From Thermoflexus sp. (GTDB lineage: Bacteria > Chloroflexota > Anaerolineae > Aggregatilineales > Aggregatilineaceae), in assembly GCA_020724465.1 (NCBI GenBank), contig DYGX01000011.1, positions 1 through 64,000 on the forward strand: a DNA stretch of 64,000 nt, read 5' to 3'. A model generated the notes under the pieces. That model was not told the origin of the DNA. It made no database searches and saw only the letters and a program-made list of their open reading frames with translations. The translations under genes and the position numbers were made by a program. This document shows positions 49,794-58,817 of this stretch, one piece after another; the first letter of the stretch is position 1, and every line of letters starts with the position of its first letter.

Positions 49794-51378
49794 CGGAATC
49801 CAGGATGTAGACCAGCGACAGCGCGGAGATAAGCACGAGCACCAGCGCGGGCGCAGCCGCGCGGGCGTAGAATGCCTCGCTGCTGGCAGACCAGATCTGC
49901 GTCGCGAGCGTGGTGTAGCCTGTCGGCGCCAAGAGCAGCGTGATAGGCAGTTCTTTCATCGCCGTCAGAAACATCAGCGCGACGCCTGCGATCACGCCCG
50001 GCCGCATCAGGGGCAGCGTGACGCTGAGGAAAACGCGCGGGCGGCTGCGGCCCAGGGTGAGGGCGCTTTCTTCGAGATGCGGGTTCACCTGAAGCAGACC
50101 GGCGCGGGCAGGCCCGATCGCCTGCGGCAGAAAGCGCACCACGTAGGCAAAAACGAGCAGGCCGAGGCTGCGATAGTCGCTCAGGCCGAAGGTTTGGTTC
50201 AGCGCACCCAGGGCCTTGGCGCCCAGGAAGACGAACGCCAGCCCCACCACGACGCCCGGCAGCGCGTAGCCGAGATAAGCGCCCTGCGCAAGGGCGTGGC
50301 TCAACCGGCTTGGGTAGCGCACCTGCAAGATGACGAACGGCAGCGCGAGTGCCCCCGCTGCCAGCGCCGCCAGCGCCGCCGCCCGGATTGACCGCTGCAG
50401 CGGCGCCAGGACGCTATTGACCGTCTCGCCGTGCTGTAACCCATTGACCAGCCAGTAGCTCAGCACACCCAGCGGCGCGATCAACGCGCCCAGGGCGATC
50501 AGGGCCAGAAAAGCCTGGGCGGCCCCCTGCCAGCGACCCAGCGTCACGCGGCGGGGCACGCGCGCGCTGCGCTGGGTGTAGTGGCTGCCGCGCGGCTCGG
50601 TGATGTGAGCCAGCACCAGGATGCCGACCGACAGCGCCACCAGAACGATCGACAGCAGCGCGGCCAGGCCCAGGTCGAGGCTCAGGCGCAGGTAAATGGC
50701 GCGGGTGAAGACGTTGTACTGCATGATCGCGACGGCGCCGAAGTCGCTGAGCGTGTAGAGTGCCACCAGTAGCACCCCCGCCGTGATCGACGGCATGAGC
50801 TGGCGTAGTGTGATACGGCGGAATGTCTCCCAGCCAGAGCGCCCCAGCGTGCGCGAGGCTTCTTCTAGCGCCGGGTCAAGGCCCTTCAGCCCTGCCCGGA
50901 CGCTCAGAAAGACGTACGGGTAGGACAGCAGCGTGATCGCCAGCCACGCCCCCCAGAACCCGTAGATCGACGGCAAGCGCTCGACTCCCAGCGGCGCCAG
51001 CCAGCCCTGTACGAAACCGCGCTGCCCCAGCGCGCCGACCAGCGCCAGCGCGAAGACGTAGGACGGAATGACGAGCGGCACCGTCAGCACCACCGTCCAC
51101 AGACGGCGCGCGCGCAGATCGGTGCGGACGGTCAGCCAGGCCGCCGGGATGCCAATTGCCGCCGCCGACAGCGATACGGCGCCGACCAGCAGCAGACTGC
51201 GCCCAATCACGCGCAGGGTGCCGGCACGCGTGAGGTAGCTCAGCGCGTCGCCGGACGGCACCTGCGCGGCGCGCAGCGCCAGGTAGACCGTCGGGAGCAG
51301 CAGTGCCAGCGCCAGCGGGATCGTCACCGCCAGCAACAGGCGCGAGATGGGAGTGGATCGCGGCAGCGTGCGGATCAT
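49786..51378 (-). CDS. fbpB: Ferric iron ABC transporter permease, fused double domain
   Basis: A 530-aa inner-membrane permease with about 12 helices, formed by two copies of the binding-protein-dependent permease domain as usual in FbpB proteins. The ATPase-contact (EAA) loops read LEEASRTLGRSGWETFRRIT in the first half and LEESALTLGRSRPRVFLSVT in the second. The N-terminal RTLPRSTPISRLLLAVTIPL is the first helix. Located between the binding protein gene (82 bases upstream) and the ATPase gene (overlap). Confidence 0.92.
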   Translation of the reverse strand: MIRTLPRSTPISRLLLAVTIPLALALLLPTVYLALRAAQVPSGDALSYLTRAGTLRVIGRSLLLVGAVSLSAAAIGIPAAWLTVRTDLRARRLWTVVLTVPLVIPSYVFALALVGALGQRGFVQGWLAPLGVERLPSIYGFWGAWLAITLLSYPYVFLSVRAGLKGLDPALEEASRTLGRSGWETFRRITLRQLMPSITAGVLLVALYTLSDFGAVAIMQYNVFTRAIYLRLSLDLGLAALLSIVLVALSVGILVLAHITEPRGSHYTQRSARVPRRVTLGRWQGAAQAFLALIALGALIAPLGVLSYWLVNGLQHGETVNSVLAPLQRSIRAAALAALAAGALALPFVILQVRYPSRLSHALAQGAYLGYALPGVVVGLAFVFLGAKALGALNQTFGLSDYRSLGLLVFAYVVRFLPQAIGPARAGLLQVNPHLEESALTLGRSRPRVFLSVTLPLMRPGVIAGVALMFLTAMKELPITLLLAPTGYTTLATQIWSASSEAFYARAAAPALVLVLISALSLVYILDSDD

Positions 51379-51398
51379 CGACCTCGGCCCTGACAGCA

Positions 51399-51432
51399 GG
51401 AATCGTCAGGACAGGACAGTCCCGACGATTCC
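51399..51432 (-). promoter_or_regulatory. Stem-loop between fbpA and fbpB
   Basis: Perfect 9-base outer arms (ggaatcgtc, gacgattcc) and 4-base inner arms (ggac, gtcc) separated by one mismatch form a stable hairpin in the gap between the binding protein gene and the permease gene. No T tract follows in the direction of transcription, so it more likely limits read-through or protects the upstream mRNA, giving more binding protein than permease. Confidence 0.55.
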
Positions 51433-51460
51433 GGTTTTAACATGGGTGGTACCGATGCGG

Positions 51461-52507
51461 CTACTGGGTCAGCAGGCTGTCCAGCAGGTCGAGCGTGCCC
51501 TGCAGGTCATCCAGATCGCTGAGATTGATCTCAGGCGTTTCGATCTCGTCCAGGGGCTTGAGGCGCGGGTCTGCCGGGAAGCCGATCAGCAGCGGGTATT
51601 CAAACGTCTCCTCGGCGAAGTACTGCTGCGCCGTGCGCGAGAGCAGATAGGCGATGAACTGCTGGGCCAGTGGCTTCGCGTCCGACGCGCTGAGGATCCC
51701 AACACCCGCGACATTGATCAGGTTTCCGATGTCGTCGCCAGGGAAGTAGTAGTTCGCAACCGGCGCATCGGGATTTTCCGCCAGCAGGCGGAACAGATAG
51801 TAGTGGTTGACCAGCGCGGCATCGACCTCGCCGGCGGCAACGCCGGCCACCGCTGCGGGATTCCGCTCGTACTCCAGCGCCTGATTGGCGATCAGCCCTT
51901 CAACGAACTCACGCGCCGCGTCGTCGCCTTCCACCACGCGGATAGCGGTCAGATGCGCCAGGAAGGACGCGTTGGTCGGCACGAAGCCGATCCGGCCGCG
52001 CCAGGCGGGGTCGGTGAAGCCGAAAAGGGTTTCGGGCAGGTCTTCCTCAGATAGCGCATCGGTGTTGTACGCGACCACGCGCGCGCGTCCGGTGATGCCG
52101 ACCCAGGTGCCGTTCGGGTCGCGGAAGCGCGGCTCGACGCTGTCCAGGATATACGCGGGCAGGGGGGTGAGCAGGTCTGCGTTCGTCAGCAGGCCGAGCG
52201 CACCTGCATCCTGGGAGAAGAAAACGTCCGCGGGTGTGTTGCGCCCCTCTTCAACCAGGGCCAGCGCGAGGCTGGTGGTATCCCCATAGCGCACTTCGAT
52301 TTCAATACCGGTATCTTTTTCGAACTGCTCAATGATCGGCCCGACGAGATTCTCGCTGCGACCGGAATAAACTGTCAGACTGGTTCCTTGCGCCTCGGCC
52401 GCATCCAGCAAATGTTCCCCGTTGTTACTGGGCGGGATGGGGATGACGATCGAGGCCAGGGCGATCACCAGCAGCAGGCTGGCGATAGTGTGACGTACAC
52501 GAACCAT
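51461..52507 (-). CDS. fbpA: Ferric iron-binding protein of the ABC transporter
   Basis: Extracellular solute-binding protein, 348 aa from MVRVRHTI (52507), which has AAGGAG seven bases upstream; upstream in-frame codons lack this. Signal peptide: a basic start, TIASLLLVIALASIVIPI and a likely cleavage near AEAQG; no lipobox cysteine. The mature part begins SLTVYSGRSENLVGPIIEQF, typical for class 1 iron-binding proteins, and contains VVAYNT and the paired tyrosines in ALVNHYYLFRLL that coordinate iron. First gene of the operon. Confidence 0.92.
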   Translation of the reverse strand: MVRVRHTIASLLLVIALASIVIPIPPSNNGEHLLDAAEAQGTSLTVYSGRSENLVGPIIEQFEKDTGIEIEVRYGDTTSLALALVEEGRNTPADVFFSQDAGALGLLTNADLLTPLPAYILDSVEPRFRDPNGTWVGITGRARVVAYNTDALSEEDLPETLFGFTDPAWRGRIGFVPTNASFLAHLTAIRVVEGDDAAREFVEGLIANQALEYERNPAAVAGVAAGEVDAALVNHYYLFRLLAENPDAPVANYYFPGDDIGNLINVAGVGILSASDAKPLAQQFIAYLLSRTAQQYFAEETFEYPLLIGFPADPRLKPLDEIETPEINLSDLDDLQGTLDLLDSLLTQ

Positions 52508-52578
52508 GCAACGCTCCTTCCAATGCGTAGAGTAGATGTCGATTCGACGATTCGCAGCAGCAAAGGTATGCTCGTTAT

Positions 52579-52593
52579 TGCGAATCATTCTCA
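52579..52593 (-). promoter_or_regulatory. Fur-box-like sequence upstream of fbpA
   Basis: On the minus strand TGAGAATGATTCGCA matches the 7-1-7 Fur consensus TGATAAT-N-ATTATCA at 11 of 14 positions. It lies 72 bases upstream of the fbpA start, where an iron-responsive repressor would act. The neighbouring regulator is DtxR-like, not Fur, so which protein binds is open. Confidence 0.5.
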
Positions 52594-52677
52594 ACTGCTC
52601 GCCGATTTAACCATAGCTTACCGGCGGACTCAAGGCCCCGGTATTAAACACAATTTTCACAGACGGGGATGTTCTGG

Positions 52678-52694
52678 TTTCAACCCGGTTGAAA
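52678..52694. promoter_or_regulatory. Inverted repeat between fbpA and the DtxR-type gene
   Basis: Arms tttcaac and gttgaaa around ccg form a perfect 17-base inverted repeat upstream of the dtxR-type promoter and about 170 bases upstream of fbpA. A candidate operator for one or both divergent genes. Confidence 0.4.
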
Positions 52695-52730
52695 TCCGGC
52701 CTGAGTTTTGGGCGGCTGGGCGCAAATCTG

Positions 52731-52759
52731 TTGCAGAGGGATAACGAACCGGGTATATT
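52731..52759 (+). promoter_or_regulatory. Promoter of the DtxR-type regulator
   Basis: A -35 TTGCAG (52731-52736), a 17-base spacer and a -10 TATATT (52754-52759) lie about 90 bases before the regulator start codon at 52851. Transcription would begin near 52766. Confidence 0.55.
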
Positions 52760-52850
52760 TTCTCAAATAAATCTTTAAAAAATTGGCAGTGTTGGCGGCT
52801 CTGGGTTCCGTGCGCTGTGTGGCGCCTCCAATGAATGTAGCAGGTTTGTC

Positions 52851-53513
52851 ATGTGTCCGACCGTCTGGTTCTATCTGGCCGAGATCTATCGCCTTCAGGA
52901 TGAGCATCCGTGGGCGACACTGTCGATGATCGCCGACGCGATGGGCGTGTCGCTGCAGGCGGCTTCGCGCATGGTGCGCCGCATGGCGGAGAACGGCTAT
53001 ATCCGCCATGAGCCTTACCAGGGCGTGCAGCTCACGCCTGAAGGCGAGAAAATCGCATTGTACGTCATTCGCCGCCACCGCATTCTCGAAGCGTTCATGG
53101 TCAAGGTGATGCAGTTCGGGTGGGATGAAGTGCATGACATGGTCGACCGGCTGGAGCGCGGCGTGGACGAGCGCGTGATCGAGCGGATGGACGAGATGGC
53201 GGGGTTTCCCAAGCGCTGCCCGCATGGCGAGCCGATCCCCTCAAAGGACGGCGTGATGCCGGTGATTGACGACAAGCCCTTGAGCGAATGGCCGGAACAC
53301 ACCCCCGCGTTAGTCAGCCGGGTCAAGACGCACGACCCGGAAAAGCTGCGCTATCTGGAGAGCGTCCGGCTCGTGCCGGGAACGCCCGTCCAGGTCGTCG
53401 CGCGCAGCCCGTTCAATGGCCCGGTTCATCTGGAGTGCGCCGGGGACCGGCTGGTGCTCGGCAACGAGCTGGCGAGCGAGCTGTACGTCGAGCATCCCGC
53501 CCCCGCCGCCTGA
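52851..53513 (+). CDS. DtxR/MntR-family metal-dependent regulator
   Basis: A 220-aa repressor-type regulator. The N-terminal winged helix has WATLSMIADAMGVSLQAASR as helix-turn-helix; the dimerisation domain contains HRILEAFMVKVMQFGWDEVH with metal-ligand-type residues (Glu, His) and GFPKRCPHGEPIPS; a C-terminal SH3-like (FeoA) domain covers about 150-215. With bound Fe(II) or Mn(II) such proteins repress uptake genes. The gene is divergent from fbpABC, which is the natural target. A terminator follows its stop. Confidence 0.9.
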   Translation: MCPTVWFYLAEIYRLQDEHPWATLSMIADAMGVSLQAASRMVRRMAENGYIRHEPYQGVQLTPEGEKIALYVIRRHRILEAFMVKVMQFGWDEVHDMVDRLERGVDERVIERMDEMAGFPKRCPHGEPIPSKDGVMPVIDDKPLSEWPEHTPALVSRVKTHDPEKLRYLESVRLVPGTPVQVVARSPFNGPVHLECAGDRLVLGNELASELYVEHPAPAA

Positions 53514-53534
53514 GGCGACTCTCGCTAGCGCGCC

Positions 53535-53566
53535 TCGCGTCCCACCATCCGGGACGCGATTTTCTT
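53535..53566 (+). terminator. Intrinsic terminator after the DtxR-type gene
   Basis: Perfect 9-base arms tcgcgtccc (53535-53543) and gggacgcga (53551-53559) with a 7-base loop, followed by ttttctt. Located about 20 bases after the stop codon; a standard rho-independent terminator. Confidence 0.8.
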
Positions 53567-53635
53567 GTGGCGGTGGGTTCGCCCGGCTATCATGGGGGCG
53601 GATATCCCGACTCCACCACGCAGGACAGGTCTCCG

Positions 53636-54061
53636 ATGCGAATCTACTTCGCGGCATCCATCCGCGGCGGGCGGGCGCTGCAGGCGCGCTATCAGGCGAT
53701 CGTCGCGCATTTACAGCAGGCAGGGCACAGGGTGCTGTCTGAGGGAGTTGCGTTCGCCACACTGGAAGGCGCCGGGCTGGATGACCACGCCATCTACGCG
53801 CAGGATGTGGCCTGGCTGGATGCTGCCGATCTGGTCGTGGCCGAGGTGAGCGTCCCCTCGCTGGGCGTGGGTTATGAGATCGGCTACGCGCTGCACCGGC
53901 GACAGATCCCGGTCATCTGCCTGTGCGAAGAAGGCGCGCCGCTCTCGGCCATGATCCGGGGCAATCCGGACCCCGCGCTGCACCTGATCTGGTACCGCGA
54001 TCTGGACGTCGCGCTTGCCAGCCTGGACGCGCAGCTTGCCGCGCTCACGCACCCGGACTGA
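53636..54061 (+). CDS. Nucleoside 2-deoxyribosyltransferase-like protein
   Basis: A 141-aa protein from MRIYFAASIRGGR (53636); the frame is open upstream, but that part overlaps the preceding regulator gene and its terminator. YFAASIRGGR, HRVLSEG, IYAQDVAWLDAADLVVAEVS and LGVGYEIGYALHRR are the hallmarks of the deoxyribosyltransferase/DNPH1 group, where the Asp of AQDVAWLDAAD and the Glu of GVGYEIG are at the active site. It probably hydrolyses or exchanges the base of deoxynucleotides. Its 3' end overlaps the convergent nuclease gene by 17 bases. Confidence 0.85.
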   Translation: MRIYFAASIRGGRALQARYQAIVAHLQQAGHRVLSEGVAFATLEGAGLDDHAIYAQDVAWLDAADLVVAEVSVPSLGVGYEIGYALHRRQIPVICLCEEGAPLSAMIRGNPDPALHLIWYRDLDVALASLDAQLAALTHPD

Positions 54062-55484
54062 GGTCGGGCGCGCCGTCTGTCGCCATCCACCACCGCCAGA
54101 CCCAGGCCATCGACTGGACATCGGCGCGCTGGTACAGGCAGGCGCGCTCCAGCGCGTCGATTGCGCCGCTGTCCAGCCAGTACCGGTAGTCGAGATACGC
54201 CGCGAACCACTCGTTGTAGCCGGGCCATGGATAGCCGAGATAGGTAGACACTGCCTTGATCGATGTGCTGCGCAGGGGCAGGCTGATCGACCGGGTAAAG
54301 TGCCGGTGCAGGTCTTGCAGGCGCGGGCCGAGCGCTGCCTGGATCGCCGGCGACGCGGTAGCGCGCAGAATGGCCGCGTCATAGCCGGTCCAGTGGAAGA
54401 TCGGGCGGCCATCGTCTATCGCTGCTGCGAAGATCTCCCACAGGCTGTCGCTGTCCGGCGCCAGGGTGACCTGCTGCCCGCCCGGCAGAGCCAGCACCTC
54501 AGGCGTCTGCACCGGTCCGACCAGCGCAATCTGCGCGCGGCCGGATTCGTCGCACCAGCCCATGCACCAGGGCACGATCTGCCCCCTGCGCTCCAGCGTT
54601 TCCAGGTCGAACATCCAACCACCGGCGCGGCAGACGTCTGGTGTGGGGCGCAGGCGCACGGGGCGTCCCGTGAGCCAGGCGCGCGCGTTGGCGTGAATCC
54701 GCGGAGCAGTCCTTGGACCAATGCCTCTCACCCGCTGAAGCTCATCGACACGAGCCGCCGCCACCTCGGCCAGCGAGCGGTATCCTGCCGCGCGTAGCCC
54801 CTCGCGCACGTGCCGCGCGACGCCGTACAGCAGCTCCAGCGCGTCGGCCTCGCGGGCGATCGCGTGACAGGCGGCCTGGTGCGGGCATGTCTTGCAGGCA
54901 TCAATCAGGCGCACGGCGGGCGCCTCTGACCGGTACAGCACGTTTGACGCCCGCGTCAGAGCGTCAAGCACACGCCCCTCATCGTATTCGTGCGGCAGGC
55001 GTCGCCTGGCTCGCCCCAGAGCGTCCACCCCAAGCCAGGTTTCGGCTGGCGGCGGGCTGCCATCCAGCGTGGCCAGGATCCACACCCACAGATCGAGCAC
55101 GTCCCGATCGGCTTCATCCGCTGCCATTGGCTCGCGCAGCAAAATAGGCGCGTAGCAGGCCCGCCCCAGATGCTCGATGCGCATCAGCCGGTCGATGCGG
55201 GCGCGGATCGTGTAGACCCGGTCGGAGAGATCCAGCGGCAGATGTAGCTCGAAGCAGGCACCGTAGATGCATACTGCGCCCTGCTGCATCCACCGTCGCG
55301 TTTGCTCGACCGCGCTGACCCAGTCCGCAGCGCGATGCTCTTCGAGCGTTGCCGGCCCGCGCCCCGCCCACTCGACGCCCAGGGTCAGCGGGCCGTCGTC
55401 CGGCCGGTCGGCGCGTGCGTCCAGCCAGGCGCGGCGCTCGCAGAGGGCGAGGGCGGACAGAGTGCGGGTCGTGATCGGGATCAT
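54045..55484 (-). CDS. TM0106-type RecB-like nuclease
   Basis: A 479-aa protein of the TM0106 family: an N-terminal RecB-like PD-(D/E)xK domain combined with a helix-hairpin-helix and an RNase H-like C-terminal domain. The segment ALALCERRAWLD and the later CKTCPHQAAC supply four cysteines, as in Fe-S cluster-containing RecB-like nucleases. LQRVRGIGPRTAPRIHA (about 255-270) is the helix-hairpin-helix; WMFDLETLE begins the RNase H-like part. Such proteins probably act in DNA repair, but the cellular role is not well known. Confidence 0.8.
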   Translation of the reverse strand: MIPITTRTLSALALCERRAWLDARADRPDDGPLTLGVEWAGRGPATLEEHRAADWVSAVEQTRRWMQQGAVCIYGACFELHLPLDLSDRVYTIRARIDRLMRIEHLGRACYAPILLREPMAADEADRDVLDLWVWILATLDGSPPPAETWLGVDALGRARRRLPHEYDEGRVLDALTRASNVLYRSEAPAVRLIDACKTCPHQAACHAIAREADALELLYGVARHVREGLRAAGYRSLAEVAAARVDELQRVRGIGPRTAPRIHANARAWLTGRPVRLRPTPDVCRAGGWMFDLETLERRGQIVPWCMGWCDESGRAQIALVGPVQTPEVLALPGGQQVTLAPDSDSLWEIFAAAIDDGRPIFHWTGYDAAILRATASPAIQAALGPRLQDLHRHFTRSISLPLRSTSIKAVSTYLGYPWPGYNEWFAAYLDYRYWLDSGAIDALERACLYQRADVQSMAWVWRWWMATDGAPDLSPGA

Positions 55485-55517
55485 AGCGGTATTGTGTGCC
55501 GGGCAGCGTGCCAGGAC

Positions 55518-56750
55518 TCAGGCTGAGGGTACGGCCGGGCGCTGCTCCAGATACGTCTTGTACAGGCGCCGGACGTTGCCCTCAGGGTCTGCGTAGAAAT
55601 CATCGGGCGTCATGTCCAGCGACACGGTGTGAACGGGCGGCTGCACGACTGGCTGCGCGGCCGCGAACTGCCGGATCACCTCCGCGTGCGGCTTGAGCGA
55701 GCCGTCAGGGCGCACCAGGCCGAAAAACCGCTCGTGCAGCGACTCCAGGCACGGCGGACGATCGTACAGCTCGGGCGCGTAGTCCGCGTAGCACCAGATC
55801 ATCGCGCCCGTGGCCCCCACCTGGACCAGCCGCGGCAGCACCGCCTCGATATACGCGGCGAAGTCCTCTTCGGATGCCATAAACTGCGCGCGCGGCTCGC
55901 CATACGACACCCACTCCCAGGTCTGCGACGGCTCGCCGGGCGGGGCGGTGCATCCCCCGAACTCTTCCATGAGGGTGGGCTTGCCGCACAGAGCAGTCGT
56001 CAGCGCGCAGGTGAACGGGACGTAGTCCGGGTCGAGCGGGTTATCGAGCCAGGGCACGTACATCGGGTAGCTGTGCATGACCGCTACGTCGGCGATGGTG
56101 AACGTGTCGTCGATGCGCAGCGGATCGCTGCGGAACAGACTGGCAGAATGCAGCCCGCACGTGACCGGGTGCGCCGGGTCGATCGACTTGATCAGGCCGG
56201 TCATCTCCTGTACCCAGGCACGGCCGGTTTCCCGGTCCGGCGCGATGGCGAACAGATCCGGCTCGTTGCCCAGGTTCCACATCCACACGCCCGGGTGATC
56301 GCGCAGCGCACCAACCACGGTCCGGACCTGTAGACGTTGGGCTTCGCGCGCCACCGGGTCGGTGAAATAGTTGCGATAGCCGATATTCACCGGGCGTCCG
56401 CCGCTGATCAGCTTGCCGGGGGGCATCGGCGGGACGCGCTCGTCCAGCAGCCAGGGCGGCGCCCAGTTCGGCCCGCTCATATGGCCGGTGAAGAAGGTGA
56501 TGTCCAGGCCCAGGCCGAGGTCGGCGGCGATGTCGCAGACGGTCCTCAGATCACGCAGCCGTTCAGGCGAGACCGTGTCCGGCGCCGGCTGGAAATCTTC
56601 CCACAGCAGGAAGATGCGCACGACCTGCATCCCCAGCGACGCGATCACGCTAAATTCCTCGCGGACTTCCCCGGCGTCGAAATCCGACCACCAGAACATC
56701 GCCTTGCGGCGCGGCCAGTAGTTGACTCCCAGGATGAAGGGTTGAGACAT
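55518..56750 (-). CDS. GH5-like glycoside hydrolase
   Basis: A 410-aa TIM-barrel glycosidase of clan A, starting at MSQPFILGVNYWPRR (56750) with AAAGGA six bases upstream. The acid/base Glu lies in WMWNLGNEPDLF and the nucleophile Glu in KPTLMEEFGG; FLLWEDFQP and WCYADY are further substrate-side segments. No signal peptide, so it is likely cytoplasmic and acts on imported oligosaccharides, perhaps manno- or glucosides; the family resembles endo-beta-mannanases (COG3934). Divergent from the MFS gene, with which it may form a functional pair. Confidence 0.85.
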   Translation of the reverse strand: MSQPFILGVNYWPRRKAMFWWSDFDAGEVREEFSVIASLGMQVVRIFLLWEDFQPAPDTVSPERLRDLRTVCDIAADLGLGLDITFFTGHMSGPNWAPPWLLDERVPPMPPGKLISGGRPVNIGYRNYFTDPVAREAQRLQVRTVVGALRDHPGVWMWNLGNEPDLFAIAPDRETGRAWVQEMTGLIKSIDPAHPVTCGLHSASLFRSDPLRIDDTFTIADVAVMHSYPMYVPWLDNPLDPDYVPFTCALTTALCGKPTLMEEFGGCTAPPGEPSQTWEWVSYGEPRAQFMASEEDFAAYIEAVLPRLVQVGATGAMIWCYADYAPELYDRPPCLESLHERFFGLVRPDGSLKPHAEVIRQFAAAQPVVQPPVHTVSLDMTPDDFYADPEGNVRRLYKTYLEQRPAVPSA

Positions 56751-56983
56751 GGCCTGTCCTTTGCTCACTCGCCGGGTTTTGGCCCGGCGGCAACCGCTCA
56801 ACGGGGGACCATGAACAGCATCGTCGCGCAATTGTAGCGCGAACTGCGGGAGCCTGCCTCTCGGCGCTCGAAGGGTCCTTGCTTGGGGAGTCTGCGGGCT
56901 TGGCGGCCTCTCTGCGTTTTCTATGCATTTGTGTCCTAGGATGGTACACAGTTCGCGCCCACACGATGTTTCTGGAGACGGCC

Positions 56984-58192
56984 ATGGCCCGCAAACAACT
57001 GCTCGCGCTGTTCATCTGCAACCTGACTCCGTACCTGATCGGAAACTCGTTGCTGCCGCTTTTGCCCTTCTACGTTCGCGAGAAAGGCGCCGGAGCGGGG
57101 ATCACGGGCATCTATCTAGCGCTGGCGTTTGGCGCGCTGACGGCGGGCACGCTTGCGGGCGGCTGGCTGGCCGGGAAGACGACTCGCCGCAAGGCGACCA
57201 TTGCCGCGTCCGCCAGTCTGGCTTCGCTGGCGTTGGTCCTGATGGGCGCAGTGGGTCACCTAGTCGGGTTGGTCGTGGCGCTCGTCATCTGCTGGTTTGT
57301 GTGCGGCGTGCAACTGGCGACGGTCAGCATTCTGACCGGGGCGCTGGCGAGCGCCGGGCGGCGCGGCCTGGTCTTCGGCGTCGTCGGCTCCAGCCTGGCC
57401 ATGGGCGGGCTGATCGCGGGTCTGTTTGCAGGGCGGGTAGTTGACCGCTGGGGATTCGATGCTCTCTTTGCGGGGCTGGCCGTTGTGGTGCTGGTGCCGG
57501 CGGTGATGGCGCAGGGGCTGGCCGTGCCGCGCAGCGTGGCGGTGCCTGTGCGCACGCGCCACCAGGGTACAGCCGCGACTCATCCGGCAATCTGGCTGCT
57601 GCTTGGGGCAAGCGCGCTGGCCTATGTCAGTCACTTCATGGGCGGCCTGGGCCGTCCCCTGGCGATGGTCCAGCTTGGCTTCGACTCGACGGCGATCAGC
57701 AGCACCGGCGCAATCGCGGGCGCTGTCAACCTACCGCTGCCGTTTCTGATCGGCTGGCTGTCCGACCGCGTTGGCCGGCGCCCGTTGCTCGTGCTGTGCT
57801 ATCTGGCTGGTGCGGCTGGTGTGGGAAGCGTGCTGGTGGCAAGCTCGCTGTGGCACTTCTGGGCGTCGCAGGTATTCAGCGCGGTGCTGGGCGTCAGCCT
57901 GTCGGTTGGCCCGGCGCTGATGGCCGACATGGTGCCCGAAGAAGCGCGCAGCGCCAGTCTGGCGCGCTTTGCCGCAACGCCCTGGCTCGGCGGTGTGGTG
58001 GGCTATGCCGGGGCCGGGGCTGTGATCGAGGCGGCTGGTCTGGCTGCGGCACTGTCCATTGGGCTGCTGCTGCCGCTGAGTTCGGTGCTGCTGGTCGTGC
58101 TTGGACGCACGGTGCGCCCCGCGCCCGTCCCGGGTGCGCTCAAGCGCACAACCACAACGCTTGCCGTGGCGGCCGCGGCGCCGGGGCGCTGA
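56984..58192 (+). CDS. MFS transporter
   Basis: A 402-aa major facilitator transporter with about 12 membrane helices. I start at MARKQLLALF (56984), with GGAGAC upstream; an ATG at 56966 is also possible. The loop between helices 2 and 3 reads GGWLAGKTTRRK, and the corresponding loop in the second half is GWLSDRVGRRP, both the classical MFS signature. Substrate unknown; the divergent glycosidase suggests a sugar, but drug export is equally possible. Confidence 0.9.
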   Translation: MARKQLLALFICNLTPYLIGNSLLPLLPFYVREKGAGAGITGIYLALAFGALTAGTLAGGWLAGKTTRRKATIAASASLASLALVLMGAVGHLVGLVVALVICWFVCGVQLATVSILTGALASAGRRGLVFGVVGSSLAMGGLIAGLFAGRVVDRWGFDALFAGLAVVVLVPAVMAQGLAVPRSVAVPVRTRHQGTAATHPAIWLLLGASALAYVSHFMGGLGRPLAMVQLGFDSTAISSTGAIAGAVNLPLPFLIGWLSDRVGRRPLLVLCYLAGAAGVGSVLVASSLWHFWASQVFSAVLGVSLSVGPALMADMVPEEARSASLARFAATPWLGGVVGYAGAGAVIEAAGLAAALSIGLLLPLSSVLLVVLGRTVRPAPVPGALKRTTTTLAVAAAAPGR

Positions 58193-58254
58193 GCACCCGG
58201 AATGGATCGGCGCGAGCACGCTTCTCGCAGATTAGCCCATTGGAGCGGTGATCA

Positions 58255-58749
58255 ATGAAGCAGATCATGCTGGAATTCTCTGCCCAGGGAAACCTGCTTC
58301 GCGGTTGGACCGACCCGGCGTCTATCGCGCCACAGGCACGCCAGTTGTTCGGGCGAGAATGGCGCGCCGGCCTGTTTGGCCGGCTGGTTGCGCGGGCGTT
58401 GCGCCGCCAGGGTCGGCTGCTGCGCCTGGCCGAAGCTCAGGTTGTGCGCTGCCTCAAGAGCCGTCACTATGAAGGCACGCGGGCGGTTCCGCTGTCGGCG
58501 ATTCGGGGAAGCGTGGATCGCAGCAACGATTTTGATCATACGTTCCGGCCAACGCGCCGTGCGGATGAGCCGCGCTGGGTCCGTGTGGCGACCCTGATGC
58601 TGCGAGGCACACCGCTTCCGCCCGTGGAGCTGATCCGTGTCGGCGAGGTGTACTACGTGGTCGATGGACACCACCGGATCTCGGTCGCGCGGGCGCTACA
58701 CCAGTCGTACATCGATTCCGTTGTGACGGTGTGGGAGCTTGCGGACTGA
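58255..58749 (+). CDS. ParB/sulfiredoxin-fold protein
   Basis: A 164-aa protein whose C-terminal half has the ParB-N/sulfiredoxin fold: VPLSAIRGSVDRSNDFDHTF, then LRGTPLPPVELIRVGEVYYV, then VDGHHRISVARAL. The GHHR segment is the nucleotide-binding motif of this fold. The N-terminal half (about 1-75) is basic and unrecognised. It has no partner gene (no parA) beside it, so partitioning is unlikely; a regulatory or nuclease role is possible. GGAGCGG precedes the ATG. Confidence 0.75.
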   Translation: MKQIMLEFSAQGNLLRGWTDPASIAPQARQLFGREWRAGLFGRLVARALRRQGRLLRLAEAQVVRCLKSRHYEGTRAVPLSAIRGSVDRSNDFDHTFRPTRRADEPRWVRVATLMLRGTPLPPVELIRVGEVYYVVDGHHRISVARALHQSYIDSVVTVWELAD

Positions 58750-58817
58750 GCCGACGGCCAGTTGCGCCCTGAGATGGCTATAATCTTGGCACGACAGCAG
58801 TGCAAGACAGAGAGGTG

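Noticed and set aside
53288..53635. Upstream extension of the deoxyribosyltransferase-like gene
   Set aside because: It overlaps the DtxR-type gene and an intrinsic terminator; the family N terminus begins at MRIYFAAS.
58255..58749. Chromosomal ParB
   Set aside because: It has only the ParB-N/sulfiredoxin-like fold, lacks the HTH domain of ParB and has no parA beside it.
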